Assembly: GCF_900128975.1 (NCBI RefSeq)
Contig: NZ_FQVC01000005.1
Span: 238,433-302,432, forward strand
Direction of reading: 5' to 3'
Length of the DNA stretch: 64,000 bases
Source: Devosia limi DSM 17137
Lineage (GTDB): Bacteria > Pseudomonadota > Alphaproteobacteria > Rhizobiales > Devosiaceae
Position numbers and translations under genes: made by a program. This document shows, piece after piece, positions 44,313 through 52,308 of this stretch; the first letter of the stretch is position 1; each line of letters starts with the position of its first letter. The notes beneath the pieces are model-generated. The model saw only the letters and a program-made list of their open reading frames with translations, did no database searches and was not told where the DNA came from.

Positions 44313-45332
44313 ATGTCAAACCTCAAATTCGCCGCCATCGGTATCAATCACGGCCACATCTATGGGCAGGTCGAGTGCCTGCTCCGGGCCGGAGCCGAAT
44401 TCACCGCCTTCCACGCCATCGAGGATGACCTGGCCGCCGAATTCGGCGCCAAGTTCCCGCAGGCAAAGCGGGTCGCCGATGCATCGGCAATTCTGGAAGA
44501 CCCCACCATCGCCATCGTGGTGACGGCAGCCATTCCCGGCGACCGCGCGGCCATCTCGATATCAGCGATGCGCCATGGCAAGGATGTGCTGTCGGACAAG
44601 CCGGGCATGATCTCGCTGGCCGAACTCGATGCGGTCAAGGCGGCGCAAAAGGAAACCGGGCGCATCTATTCGGTGCTCTATTCCGAGCATTTCGAGGTGC
44701 GCAGCACCGTCCGCGCCGGCGAACTGATCGCCGCCGGTGCCATTGGCGAGGTGGTCAATACTGTCGGCCTCGGCCCACATGCCCTCCATAATGGCAAGCG
44801 CGCGCCCTGGTTCTTCGATCGGTCGCGCTATGGCGGCATCATCTGCGACATCGCCAGCCACCAGTTCGAACAATTCCTGTTCTTCTCCAATGCCGATGAA
44901 GCCGAAGTCATTTCGGCCAGCGTCGCCAACCGCGCCAATCCGCAGACCCCGGGCCTGCAGGATATCGGCGACGTGCATCTCAAGACCCGCACGACCAGCG
45001 GCTATATCCGCGTCGATTGGTTCACCCCCAAGGGCCTGCCCACCTGGGGCGATGGCCGCCTGACCATTATCGGCACCGAGGGCTATATCGAGCTGCGCAA
45101 ATATATCGACATTGCCGGCCGCCCCGGCCAGGACCATCTGTTCCTGGTCGATGGCAAGGGCATGCAGCATATCGACTGCAGCCAGGCCGAACTGCCCTTC
45201 GGCCGCCAATTCCTCGCCGATGTGCGCGACCGCACCGAAACCGCCATGCCGCAGGCGCGGTGCTTCAAGGCCATGGAACTGGCCCTCACCGCCCAGGCCC
45301 TGGCCGAGCGCGGCACGGAGTGGGCGCGATGA
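44313..45332 (+). CDS. Gfo/Idh/MocA-family oxidoreductase (2), divergent motifs
   Basis: A 339-residue Gfo/Idh/MocA protein. The nucleotide-binding turn is GINHGHIYG instead of GxGxxG, and the usual EKP is DKP (VLSDKPGMISL). Both changes may alter cofactor binding or activity. It overlaps the next Gfo/Idh gene by 4 nt (ATGA), so the two are made together and could form a complex. It is co-transcribed with a sugar ABC transporter. Confidence 0.83.
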   Translation: MSNLKFAAIGINHGHIYGQVECLLRAGAEFTAFHAIEDDLAAEFGAKFPQAKRVADASAILEDPTIAIVVTAAIPGDRAAISISAMRHGKDVLSDKPGMISLAELDAVKAAQKETGRIYSVLYSEHFEVRSTVRAGELIAAGAIGEVVNTVGLGPHALHNGKRAPWFFDRSRYGGIICDIASHQFEQFLFFSNADEAEVISASVANRANPQTPGLQDIGDVHLKTRTTSGYIRVDWFTPKGLPTWGDGRLTIIGTEGYIELRKYIDIAGRPGQDHLFLVDGKGMQHIDCSQAELPFGRQFLADVRDRTETAMPQARCFKAMELALTAQALAERGTEWAR

Positions 45333-46414
45333 GCAGCATCAAGACCGTCGCCATCGTCGGTTGCGGTATCGGCCGCAGCCATATTGTCGAGGGCTATCTG
45401 CCCAATGCCGACAAGTTCAAGGTTCTGGCGATCTGCGACCTCAATACCGAGCGGATGAACGGGTTGGCCGATGAATTCGGCGTTGAACGCCGGGTGGTCA
45501 ATTTCGATGACCTGCTGACCATGGACGATATCGACATCATCGATATCTGCACCCCTCCGGGCGTACACTATGCGATGGTGATGGCGGCGCTGAAGGCCGG
45601 CAAACATGTCGTCTGCGAAAAGCCGCTGGTCGGCTCGCTCGCCCAGGTCGATGAAGTCATTGCCCAGGAGAAACTCTCCAAGGGCATGCTGATGCCGGTG
45701 TTCCAATATCGCTTCGGCAATGGCATCGAGCAGGCCAAGGCCATCATCGATGCCGGGATCGCCGGCAAGCCCTATATCGGGACGGTCGAAACGCTGTGGC
45801 GCCGCGGGCCCGATTATTATGCTGTGCCCTGGCGCGGCAAATGGGCGACCGAACTCGGTGGCGTGCTGATGACCCATGCCATCCATCCCCATGACATCTT
45901 CACCTATCTGATGGGCGACGTGAAACGCCTGTTTGGCCGCGTGGCTACCCGCGTCAATGATATCGAGGTCGAGGATTGCGTTACCGCCAGCGTCGAGCTG
46001 GCCAGCGGCGCATTGGGCAGCTTTACCGCCACGCTGGGGTCGGCCGACGAAATCAGCCGCATCCGCCTGGCCTTCGAGAATGTCACCTTCGAGAGCGATC
46101 ACGCCCCCTATAGTCCGGGTGCCGAGCTGTGGAAGATCCTGCCGCGCAATGACGAGACTGCGCGCAAGATTGCGGAGCTGTTGGCGAACTGGCAGCATGT
46201 GGCACCGCGCTTCCAGACCCAGATGGCCCGGTTCCACGATGCGCTGCAGGGACTGGGCCCGCTGCCGGTGACCTCGGCGGATTCGCGCCGGGCACTGGAA
46301 CTGGTGACGGCCTTCTACCACTCCTCGACCAGTCACGAGGACGTGGAGCTGCCAATTGCTGCCGACCATCCGAAATATCAGAGCTGGGTACCAGCCGCGT
46401 TCCGCAAGGCTTAG
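45329..46414 (+). CDS. Gfo/Idh/MocA-family oxidoreductase (3)
   Basis: A 361-residue NAD(P)-dependent dehydrogenase with a canonical turn [12 protein letters not shown] and EKP motif [11 protein letters not shown]. The catalytic histidine candidate is in [12 protein letters not shown]. The ATG at 45329 is chosen for the ATGA overlap and the family start; a longer frame from 45017 is a shadow. It lies between Gfo/Idh 2 and the ATPase gene. Confidence 0.88.
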   Translation: MSSIKTVAIVGCGIGRSHIVEGYLPNADKFKVLAICDLNTERMNGLADEFGVERRVVNFDDLLTMDDIDIIDICTPPGVHYAMVMAALKAGKHVVCEKPLVGSLAQVDEVIAQEKLSKGMLMPVFQYRFGNGIEQAKAIIDAGIAGKPYIGTVETLWRRGPDYYAVPWRGKWATELGGVLMTHAIHPHDIFTYLMGDVKRLFGRVATRVNDIEVEDCVTASVELASGALGSFTATLGSADEISRIRLAFENVTFESDHAPYSPGAELWKILPRNDETARKIAELLANWQHVAPRFQTQMARFHDALQGLGPLPVTSADSRRALELVTAFYHSSTSHEDVELPIAADHPKYQSWVPAAFRKA

Positions 46415-46425
46415 GGAGAAGCGCC

Positions 46426-47505
<1,080 letters not shown>

Positions 47506-47580
47506 GTCGGCTTGGGCGCGTATCGACCGGATTGGTCTTATGCGCCACGCGTTCGAAATACCTCCGCGCTGCGGACGCAC

Positions 47581-47682
47581 ACCGCGCTGCCCTCGGGCTT
47601 GACCCGAGGGCCTGTCGGTTTAGCCACTGACTGTCGAGCGGGTGGAGAGTGGCCCTCGGGTCAAGCCCGAGGGCAGCGCGGT
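47581..47682. repeat. Long inverted repeat with nested palindromes downstream of the ABC operon
   Basis: Two perfect 32-bp arms, 47581-47612 and 47651-47682, are inverted over a 38-nt loop. Each arm contains CCCTCGGG-CTTGA-CCCGAGGG, so each can fold alone. It is located in the 389-bp gap 47506-47894 with no credible gene. It may end the ABC operon as a strong transcript structure and belongs to a repeat family distinct from the GTCATTCCC type. Confidence 0.85.
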
Positions 47683-47894
47683 GGGTGGGAAGGCTTCGGA
47701 CAAAGCCCCGGAAACCGCGCTCGCGTCCTCCCCTCGATCTGATTAACTCGAGCGCCCCGTCGAAATGACGCGTCCTCGTTCGTCACTGCTGCAGAGCAGA
47801 GGTGCGGCGAGGAGCGGGCATGCCCGGCACGATCATCGGGGACAACAATGGCAGGGACCGCCAGCGCATTGGAGCGCCGGCGACCTCGTCGCGG

Positions 47895-48668
47895 CTAGCC
47901 TTTCTGCGCGGCCTTGCTCTCGATAAACACAGCAAGACCATCCAGCACCCGCTCCAGCCCGAAGGCAAAGGCGCCGATGGGGTCGTGGGCGCCATAGGTT
48001 TCGCCGGCAACCGCCCCCACCCGCGACAGCACCGGATAGGGCGAAAAGTCGACCGTTTCGAGAAACGGGGCGACCCGGTGCCACCATTCATTATCGGTCA
48101 TCCCGGTCAGCTCCTTGACCATCTTTTCGCGGGCGGCATCGCGCACCGCGCCATGCACATAGCTGGTGATCAGCGTGAAGGCGTGGTCCATTTCCAGGTC
48201 GGTCAGGCCCAGACCCTCCAATGCCCGCAGCGCGATCTCGGCCGCCATCATCGTATTGGGCCCCAGCACCGGGCGATGCGTGGCCAGATGCAGCACCCAG
48301 GGGTGGCGCATATAGAAGGCGCGATGCTCGTGCGCGATGAAGGCGAGGTTGCGCCGCCAGTGCTCCGGCTCGAACTCCGGAATTTCGGTCAGCCCGGCGC
48401 CGGTCACAGCGTCCAGCATCAGATCGAGCAGCTCGGCCTTGCCGGGAATGTGGGTGTAGAACGACATTGGCGAAATGCCCACGGCATCGGCGACCCGGCG
48501 CGTGCTGACGGCATCGAGCCCCTCGGCATCGGCAATAGAGACGGCCGCCGCGACCAGCTCCGCCACGCTGGCCTTGGCCTTGGGGCCGCGCCTGGGGGCT
48601 TCCATGCGACCCCACATCAGCTGCAGCGATTTTACCGGGTCGCCCCGGCCGGCGATGTCCTCGGCCAT
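47895..48668 (-). CDS. TetR-family regulator (C-terminal TetR_C_1 type)
   Basis: A 257-residue TetR-family regulator with an N-terminal HTH at about residues 34-80 (GLDAVSTRRVADAVGISPMS). The C-terminal half is of the tetracycline-repressor-like type, with AFIAHEHRAFYMRHPWVLHL. The start at 48668 has AAGGA 8 nt upstream. It is divergent from the DrrA/DrrB-type exporter at 48838 and likely represses it. Confidence 0.87.
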   Translation of the reverse strand: MAEDIAGRGDPVKSLQLMWGRMEAPRRGPKAKASVAELVAAAVSIADAEGLDAVSTRRVADAVGISPMSFYTHIPGKAELLDLMLDAVTGAGLTEIPEFEPEHWRRNLAFIAHEHRAFYMRHPWVLHLATHRPVLGPNTMMAAEIALRALEGLGLTDLEMDHAFTLITSYVHGAVRDAAREKMVKELTGMTDNEWWHRVAPFLETVDFSPYPVLSRVGAVAGETYGAHDPIGAFAFGLERVLDGLAVFIESKAAQKG

Positions 48669-48681
48669 CCACCATCCTTTT

Positions 48682-48706
48682 TAACTCTTTACATCGTACG
48701 GAGTTA
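48682..48706. promoter_or_regulatory. 25-bp dyad near the tetR start
   Basis: TAACTC (48682-48687) and GAGTTA (48701-48706) are inverted over 13 nt, with TAC/GTA pairing inside. It lies 13 bp upstream of the TetR start at 48668 and is a likely autoregulatory operator. Confidence 0.5.
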
Positions 48707-48777
48707 TGCTAAACAACGTACACCGCACATAGTTATCGGCAATATGCCGTCCTGTCGAGTTTTACCGCGCCACGCCA

Positions 48778-48802
48778 CCTGCTGACAGCGCCTGTCAGCA
48801 GG
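48778..48802. promoter_or_regulatory. 25-bp inverted repeat upstream of the DrrA-like gene
   Basis: CCTGCTGACAG (48778-48788) and CTGTCAGCAGG (48792-48802) are perfect 11-bp arms with a 3-nt spacer. It ends 35 bp before the ATG at 48838. It looks like an operator or leader hairpin of the exporter operon. Confidence 0.6.
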
Positions 48803-48837
48803 CCTGGATCATGCTGTGCGCAATCTGGAGGAAACCT

Positions 48838-49797
48838 ATGATCAAAGCCCGCGACCTGACGCGCAGTTTCAAAACCAAGGCCGGCATTGTCGAGGCGGTT
48901 CGTGGCCTCAGCCTCGATGTGGCCGAAGGCGAGCTGGTGGCGTTTCTTGGCCCCAACGGCGCTGGCAAATCCACCTCGGTGCGCATGCTGACCACGTTGC
49001 TGCCGCTCAGTTCCGGCCAAGCCACGGTCGGCGGCCATGACGTGGCGCGCGAACCGGCGGCGGTGCGCCGCAAGATTGGCTATGTCGGGCAGGGCACCGG
49101 CTCGGGTCCCTATCACCGGGTGCGCGACGAACTGGTGACGCAGGGCCAGGCCCAGCGCATGCGCCAGCGCGATGCCCGCAGGCGCGCCGACGACCTGCTC
49201 GGCATGCTTGAACTCGATGGCCTGGCCGATCGTGACTGCGCCTCGCTGTCGGGCGGGCAGAAGCGGCGGCTCGATGTGGCGCTGGGGCTGATGCATACGC
49301 CACCGATCCTGTTTCTCGATGAGCCATCCACCGGGTTGGACCCCCATAGCCGGGCGAACCTGTGGGAACACATCACCCGGCTGCGCCAGCACAGCGGCAT
49401 GACCATTTTCCTCACCACCCATTATCTCGACGAGGCGGACATCATGGCCGAACGGGTGATGATCATGGATCATGGGGTGATGATCGCCGACGATACTCCA
49501 GCCCGGCTCAAGGCTGACCTGGCTGGTGATACCATCCGGATCAGCGTCTTGTGCGAGGATCAGGCGGCCAGCGCCGCCGAGATTGCCCAGAACCTGCCTG
49601 GAGCGCGTCAGACCTCCGCCGATCGGCGTGATGTGGCGGTGACGCTGCCCGATGGGACGGCGCTGCTGCCCGAGTTTATCCGGCGCCTGCATGACGCCGG
49701 CATCGAGGCGATGACCGCCTCGGTCAAAAGCCCAACCCTCGACGACGTGTTTCTGGGCCTCACCGGGCGCTCGCTGCGCGAGACCGCCGCCGCCTGA
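48838..49797 (+). CDS. ABC-2 type exporter ATP-binding protein (DrrA-like)
   Basis: A 319-residue ATPase of the daunorubicin-resistance DrrA class. Walker A GPNGAGKST, signature SGGQKRRLDVALGL, Walker B ILFLDEPSTGLDP and the H-loop in LTTHYLDEADIMA are present. A C-terminal extension (about residues 225-319) is typical of the class. The ATG at 48838 has GGAGGA 8 nt upstream; the earlier in-frame ATG at 48811 is rejected. It forms an operon with the permease 27 nt downstream. Confidence 0.92.
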   Translation: MIKARDLTRSFKTKAGIVEAVRGLSLDVAEGELVAFLGPNGAGKSTSVRMLTTLLPLSSGQATVGGHDVAREPAAVRRKIGYVGQGTGSGPYHRVRDELVTQGQAQRMRQRDARRRADDLLGMLELDGLADRDCASLSGGQKRRLDVALGLMHTPPILFLDEPSTGLDPHSRANLWEHITRLRQHSGMTIFLTTHYLDEADIMAERVMIMDHGVMIADDTPARLKADLAGDTIRISVLCEDQAASAAEIAQNLPGARQTSADRRDVAVTLPDGTALLPEFIRRLHDAGIEAMTASVKSPTLDDVFLGLTGRSLRETAAA

Positions 49798-49824
49798 GCC
49801 GCCATTCCTAGCAAGAGATCCGCC

Positions 49825-50586
49825 ATGAGCTTTATTACCGATACGGGTATCGCCTTCCGCCGCGAGATCACGCCCACCATCCGCAGCTGGTATTACATCG
49901 CCTTCGGGCTGGTGCAGCCGCTGCTCTATCTCGGCCTGTTCGTGCCGCTGCTCGGCACCATGCCCGGCGCCGAGAGTGCAGGCATATCGCCACTGCAATG
50001 GTTTGTGCCCGGCATGGTGGTCATGCTGGTGCTGTTCACCACCGTGACCTGTGGCTGGTCGCTGACCGAGGAATTGCTGTCCGGCTCGTTCGAGCGGCTA
50101 CTGGCGACGCCGATGAGCCGGCCGGCCATCATGGTCGGCCGGGCGTTGAAGGAACTGGCGCCACTGCTGGTCCAGGCGCTGCTGGTCATCCTGATCGCCG
50201 CCCCGTTCGGGCTGCAGCTCTACCCGTTGCCCATGCTGCTCGGCCTCCTGCTCTTGCTGGTCTTCGGTGTCGGCGTCGCCGCGCTGTCCTATGCATTGGC
50301 CATTGCCAGCAAGCGCGATGGTTCGCTGTTCTACATGGTCACCCATTCCATCTCACTGCCGATGATGCTGCTGGGCGGGGTGCTGCTGCCGATGACCAAT
50401 GCCCCGCAATGGTTGTTCATCGCTTCGCGGTTCAATCCGCTGACCTATCTGGTCGAGGCCGAGCGGGCGCTGTTCCTCGGCAATATAGCCGACCCCGCCG
50501 TGCTCTATGGCACGCTGGTGGCTGTCGCGGTCGCGGCGCTTGGTCTGGCGGTCGGAGTGCAGCAGATTCGCCGGGCTTCGCTCTAG
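49825..50586 (+). CDS. ABC-2 type exporter permease (DrrB-like)
   Basis: A 253-residue ABC-2 permease with about six helices. It contains WSLTEELLSGSFERLLATPM, the cytoplasmic segment characteristic of DrrB-type permeases, and LPMTNAPQWL near the C-terminal third. It pairs with the DrrA-like ATPase to export a hydrophobic drug or lipid. Confidence 0.9.
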   Translation: MSFITDTGIAFRREITPTIRSWYYIAFGLVQPLLYLGLFVPLLGTMPGAESAGISPLQWFVPGMVVMLVLFTTVTCGWSLTEELLSGSFERLLATPMSRPAIMVGRALKELAPLLVQALLVILIAAPFGLQLYPLPMLLGLLLLLVFGVGVAALSYALAIASKRDGSLFYMVTHSISLPMMLLGGVLLPMTNAPQWLFIASRFNPLTYLVEAERALFLGNIADPAVLYGTLVAVAVAALGLAVGVQQIRRASL

Positions 50587-50598
50587 GCTTGACTCACT

Positions 50599-50631
50599 CA
50601 TAGCTTGATGGCTATGTATAATCCATAGCCA
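50599..50631. promoter_or_regulatory. ArsR-type operator with overlapping -10
   Basis: TGGCTATG (50609-50616) and CATAGCCA (50624-50631) are perfect 8-bp arms around TATAATC, which contains a perfect TATAAT at 50617-50622. A third half-site CATAGC begins at 50599. Binding would cover the promoter -10 of the ArsR operon. No good -35 is found at 17 nt. Confidence 0.55.
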
Positions 50632-50648
50632 CTGAGGTATGAATTAAA

Positions 50649-50972
50649 ATGGTGAATGCCCAGGACGTGCTTTTCAAGACTCTCGCCGACCCAACCCGGC
50701 GCGCTCTCTTTGAGCGGCTCTGCCGCGAAGGCGAGGTGACAGTGACCGCGCTGACCAGCGAGGCCGGCGTCTCCCAGCCGGTGGTGTCGAGGCATCTGGG
50801 GGTGCTCAGGCAGGCCGGGCTTGTGCGCGGCCGCCAGGATGGGCGCCAGACTCATTATAGTGCCGACCTTTCGGCGCTGGCCCCGCTGGCCGACTGGACC
50901 AAGGAAATGACCGGCTTTTGGGAAAACCGGCTCGACCGCTTCGAAGACCTGCTGAAAAGGATGGACCAGTGA
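50649..50972 (+). CDS. ArsR-family regulator (SRPBCC-operon type)
   Basis: A 107-residue ArsR/SmtB winged-helix repressor. The recognition region is TSEAGVSQPVVSRHLGVL (about residues 38-55). It lacks the cysteine pairs of metal sensors. It heads an operon with two DUF1801 genes, an SRPBCC gene and possibly the UvrA-like gene. Its stop overlaps the next gene as GTGA. Confidence 0.9.
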   Translation: MVNAQDVLFKTLADPTRRALFERLCREGEVTVTALTSEAGVSQPVVSRHLGVLRQAGLVRGRQDGRQTHYSADLSALAPLADWTKEMTGFWENRLDRFEDLLKRMDQ

Positions 50973-51397
50973 GCGAGGACAAGAATGCGCCCGGTGATGT
51001 CGTGCTGCTGTCGGGCGGCAATCCGCAGATTCCGATGGGCTATGGCGATGCGGTGGTCGAAGCCTATCTGGCCGCCATGCCGGGCTGGAAACAGCGTGTC
51101 GGGCGCCAGCTCGATGCCATCATCACCAGGACTGTGCCTGGCGTGCTGAAGGCGGTGAAGTGGAACACCCCAATGTATGGCGTCGAGGAGCACCACTACT
51201 TCCTCGGTTTCCACTGCCTGACCAAATACGTGAAGGTCTCCTTCATGCGCGGTGCCGAACTGGTGCCGCTGCCGCCCGGCACCTCCAAGCAGGCTGCCGG
51301 GCGCTATCTCGATATCCATGAAGCCGACAGCATTGATGAGGCCCAGTTTGCCGACTGGGTGCAACAGGCCAGCTTTTTGCCTGGCGACAAATTGTGA
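50969..51397 (+). CDS. DUF1801 family protein (1)
   Basis: A 142-residue DUF1801 protein (YdhG-like fold). Family-typical segments are VKWNTPMYGVEEHHYFLGF and VKVSFMRGAEL. The GTG start at 50969 overlaps the ArsR stop; a longer frame from 50918 is inside arsR. The function of the family is unknown. Confidence 0.8.
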   Translation: MSEDKNAPGDVVLLSGGNPQIPMGYGDAVVEAYLAAMPGWKQRVGRQLDAIITRTVPGVLKAVKWNTPMYGVEEHHYFLGFHCLTKYVKVSFMRGAELVPLPPGTSKQAAGRYLDIHEADSIDEAQFADWVQQASFLPGDKL

Positions 51398-51406
51398 GCG
51401 CGTGAG

Positions 51407-51817
51407 ATGCCCAAAGCCACAGCAGCCGGCGACCAAAGCCTCGCCCCATCCCATATCGATAACAGGATTGCCGAACTCGGCGGCTGGCGCGGCGAGATGC
51501 TCGCCCGCATCCGCGCGCTGATCCATGCGGCCGATCCCGATGTGATCGAGGAATGGAAATGGAACAATCCGGTCTGGTCGCATGGCGGCATCGTCTGCAC
51601 CGGCGAAAGCTACAAGGCCGCGATCAAGACCACATTCCCCAAAGGCGCCAGCCTGCCTGATCCCAATGGCCTGTTCAATTCCAGCCTGACCGGCGGCACC
51701 CGCCGGGCCATCGACTTCCGCGAGGGCGACGAAATCGATGCGGCCGCCTTCAAGGCGCTGATCCGCGCTGCCATCGCGCTCAACACCGCATCTGACCACC
51801 AGAGGACAAAGCCATGA
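51407..51817 (+). CDS. DUF1801 family protein (2)
   Basis: A 136-residue DUF1801 protein. It has EWKWNNPVWSHGGIVCTGES, the family core, and FREGDEIDAAAFKALIRAA near the C-terminus. It lies 9 nt after DUF1801 (1) and its stop overlaps the SRPBCC gene by 4 nt. It is unlike copy 1 outside the core, so it is not a recent duplicate. Confidence 0.82.
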   Translation: MPKATAAGDQSLAPSHIDNRIAELGGWRGEMLARIRALIHAADPDVIEEWKWNNPVWSHGGIVCTGESYKAAIKTTFPKGASLPDPNGLFNSSLTGGTRRAIDFREGDEIDAAAFKALIRAAIALNTASDHQRTKP

Positions 51818-52224
51818 CCGAACCCGTCCCCGCAATCCGTACCGTCATTGTCGAGCGCGAGATTGCCTACCCGCCCGAAAAGATCTGGCGGGCGCTGACC
51901 CAGCCGCATCTGATCGCCGAATGGCTGATGCAGAGCGACTTCAAGCCATCCGTTGGCCACAGCTTCCGCTTCAGCGCCGACTGGGGCGGGGTGGATTGTC
52001 AGGTCAAGGCGGTCGAGCCGCACAAGACACTCTCGTATAGCTGGGACGCCTTCGGGCTCGAAAGCATTGTCACCTGGACGCTGACCCCCACCGAAACCGG
52101 TACGCGCCTGCGCATGGAGCAGGCCGGGTTCCGCCCCGATCAGGAAGAAGCCTTCCAGGGCGCCAGCTATGCCTGGCCGGCCTATTTCACCGCGATGGAA
52201 AAGGTGCTGGCTCGGACCGAATAG
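51814..52224 (+). CDS. SRPBCC (AHSA1-like) domain protein
   Basis: A 136-residue START/AHSA1-like protein. It begins with IVEREIAYPPEKIWRALTQP, the signature of this group, and WTLTPTETGTRLRMEQAGF. The fold has a hydrophobic cavity that binds a small lipid or drug. These genes often follow an ArsR regulator. It is the fourth gene of the ArsR operon. Confidence 0.88.
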   Translation: MTEPVPAIRTVIVEREIAYPPEKIWRALTQPHLIAEWLMQSDFKPSVGHSFRFSADWGGVDCQVKAVEPHKTLSYSWDAFGLESIVTWTLTPTETGTRLRMEQAGFRPDQEEAFQGASYAWPAYFTAMEKVLARTE

Positions 52225-52308
52225 CACCAGCTTCCGTCCCACTTGTTCAAGTCAGGCACCTGGCGGTCTTCCGTCCGGTGCCTTTCCCGATCTCATGGAG
52301 CCCAAACC

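Noticed and set aside
48838..50586. Assignment of the exporter as a daunorubicin transporter
   Set aside because: The DrrA/DrrB resemblance is at class level only; such transporters carry many substrates.
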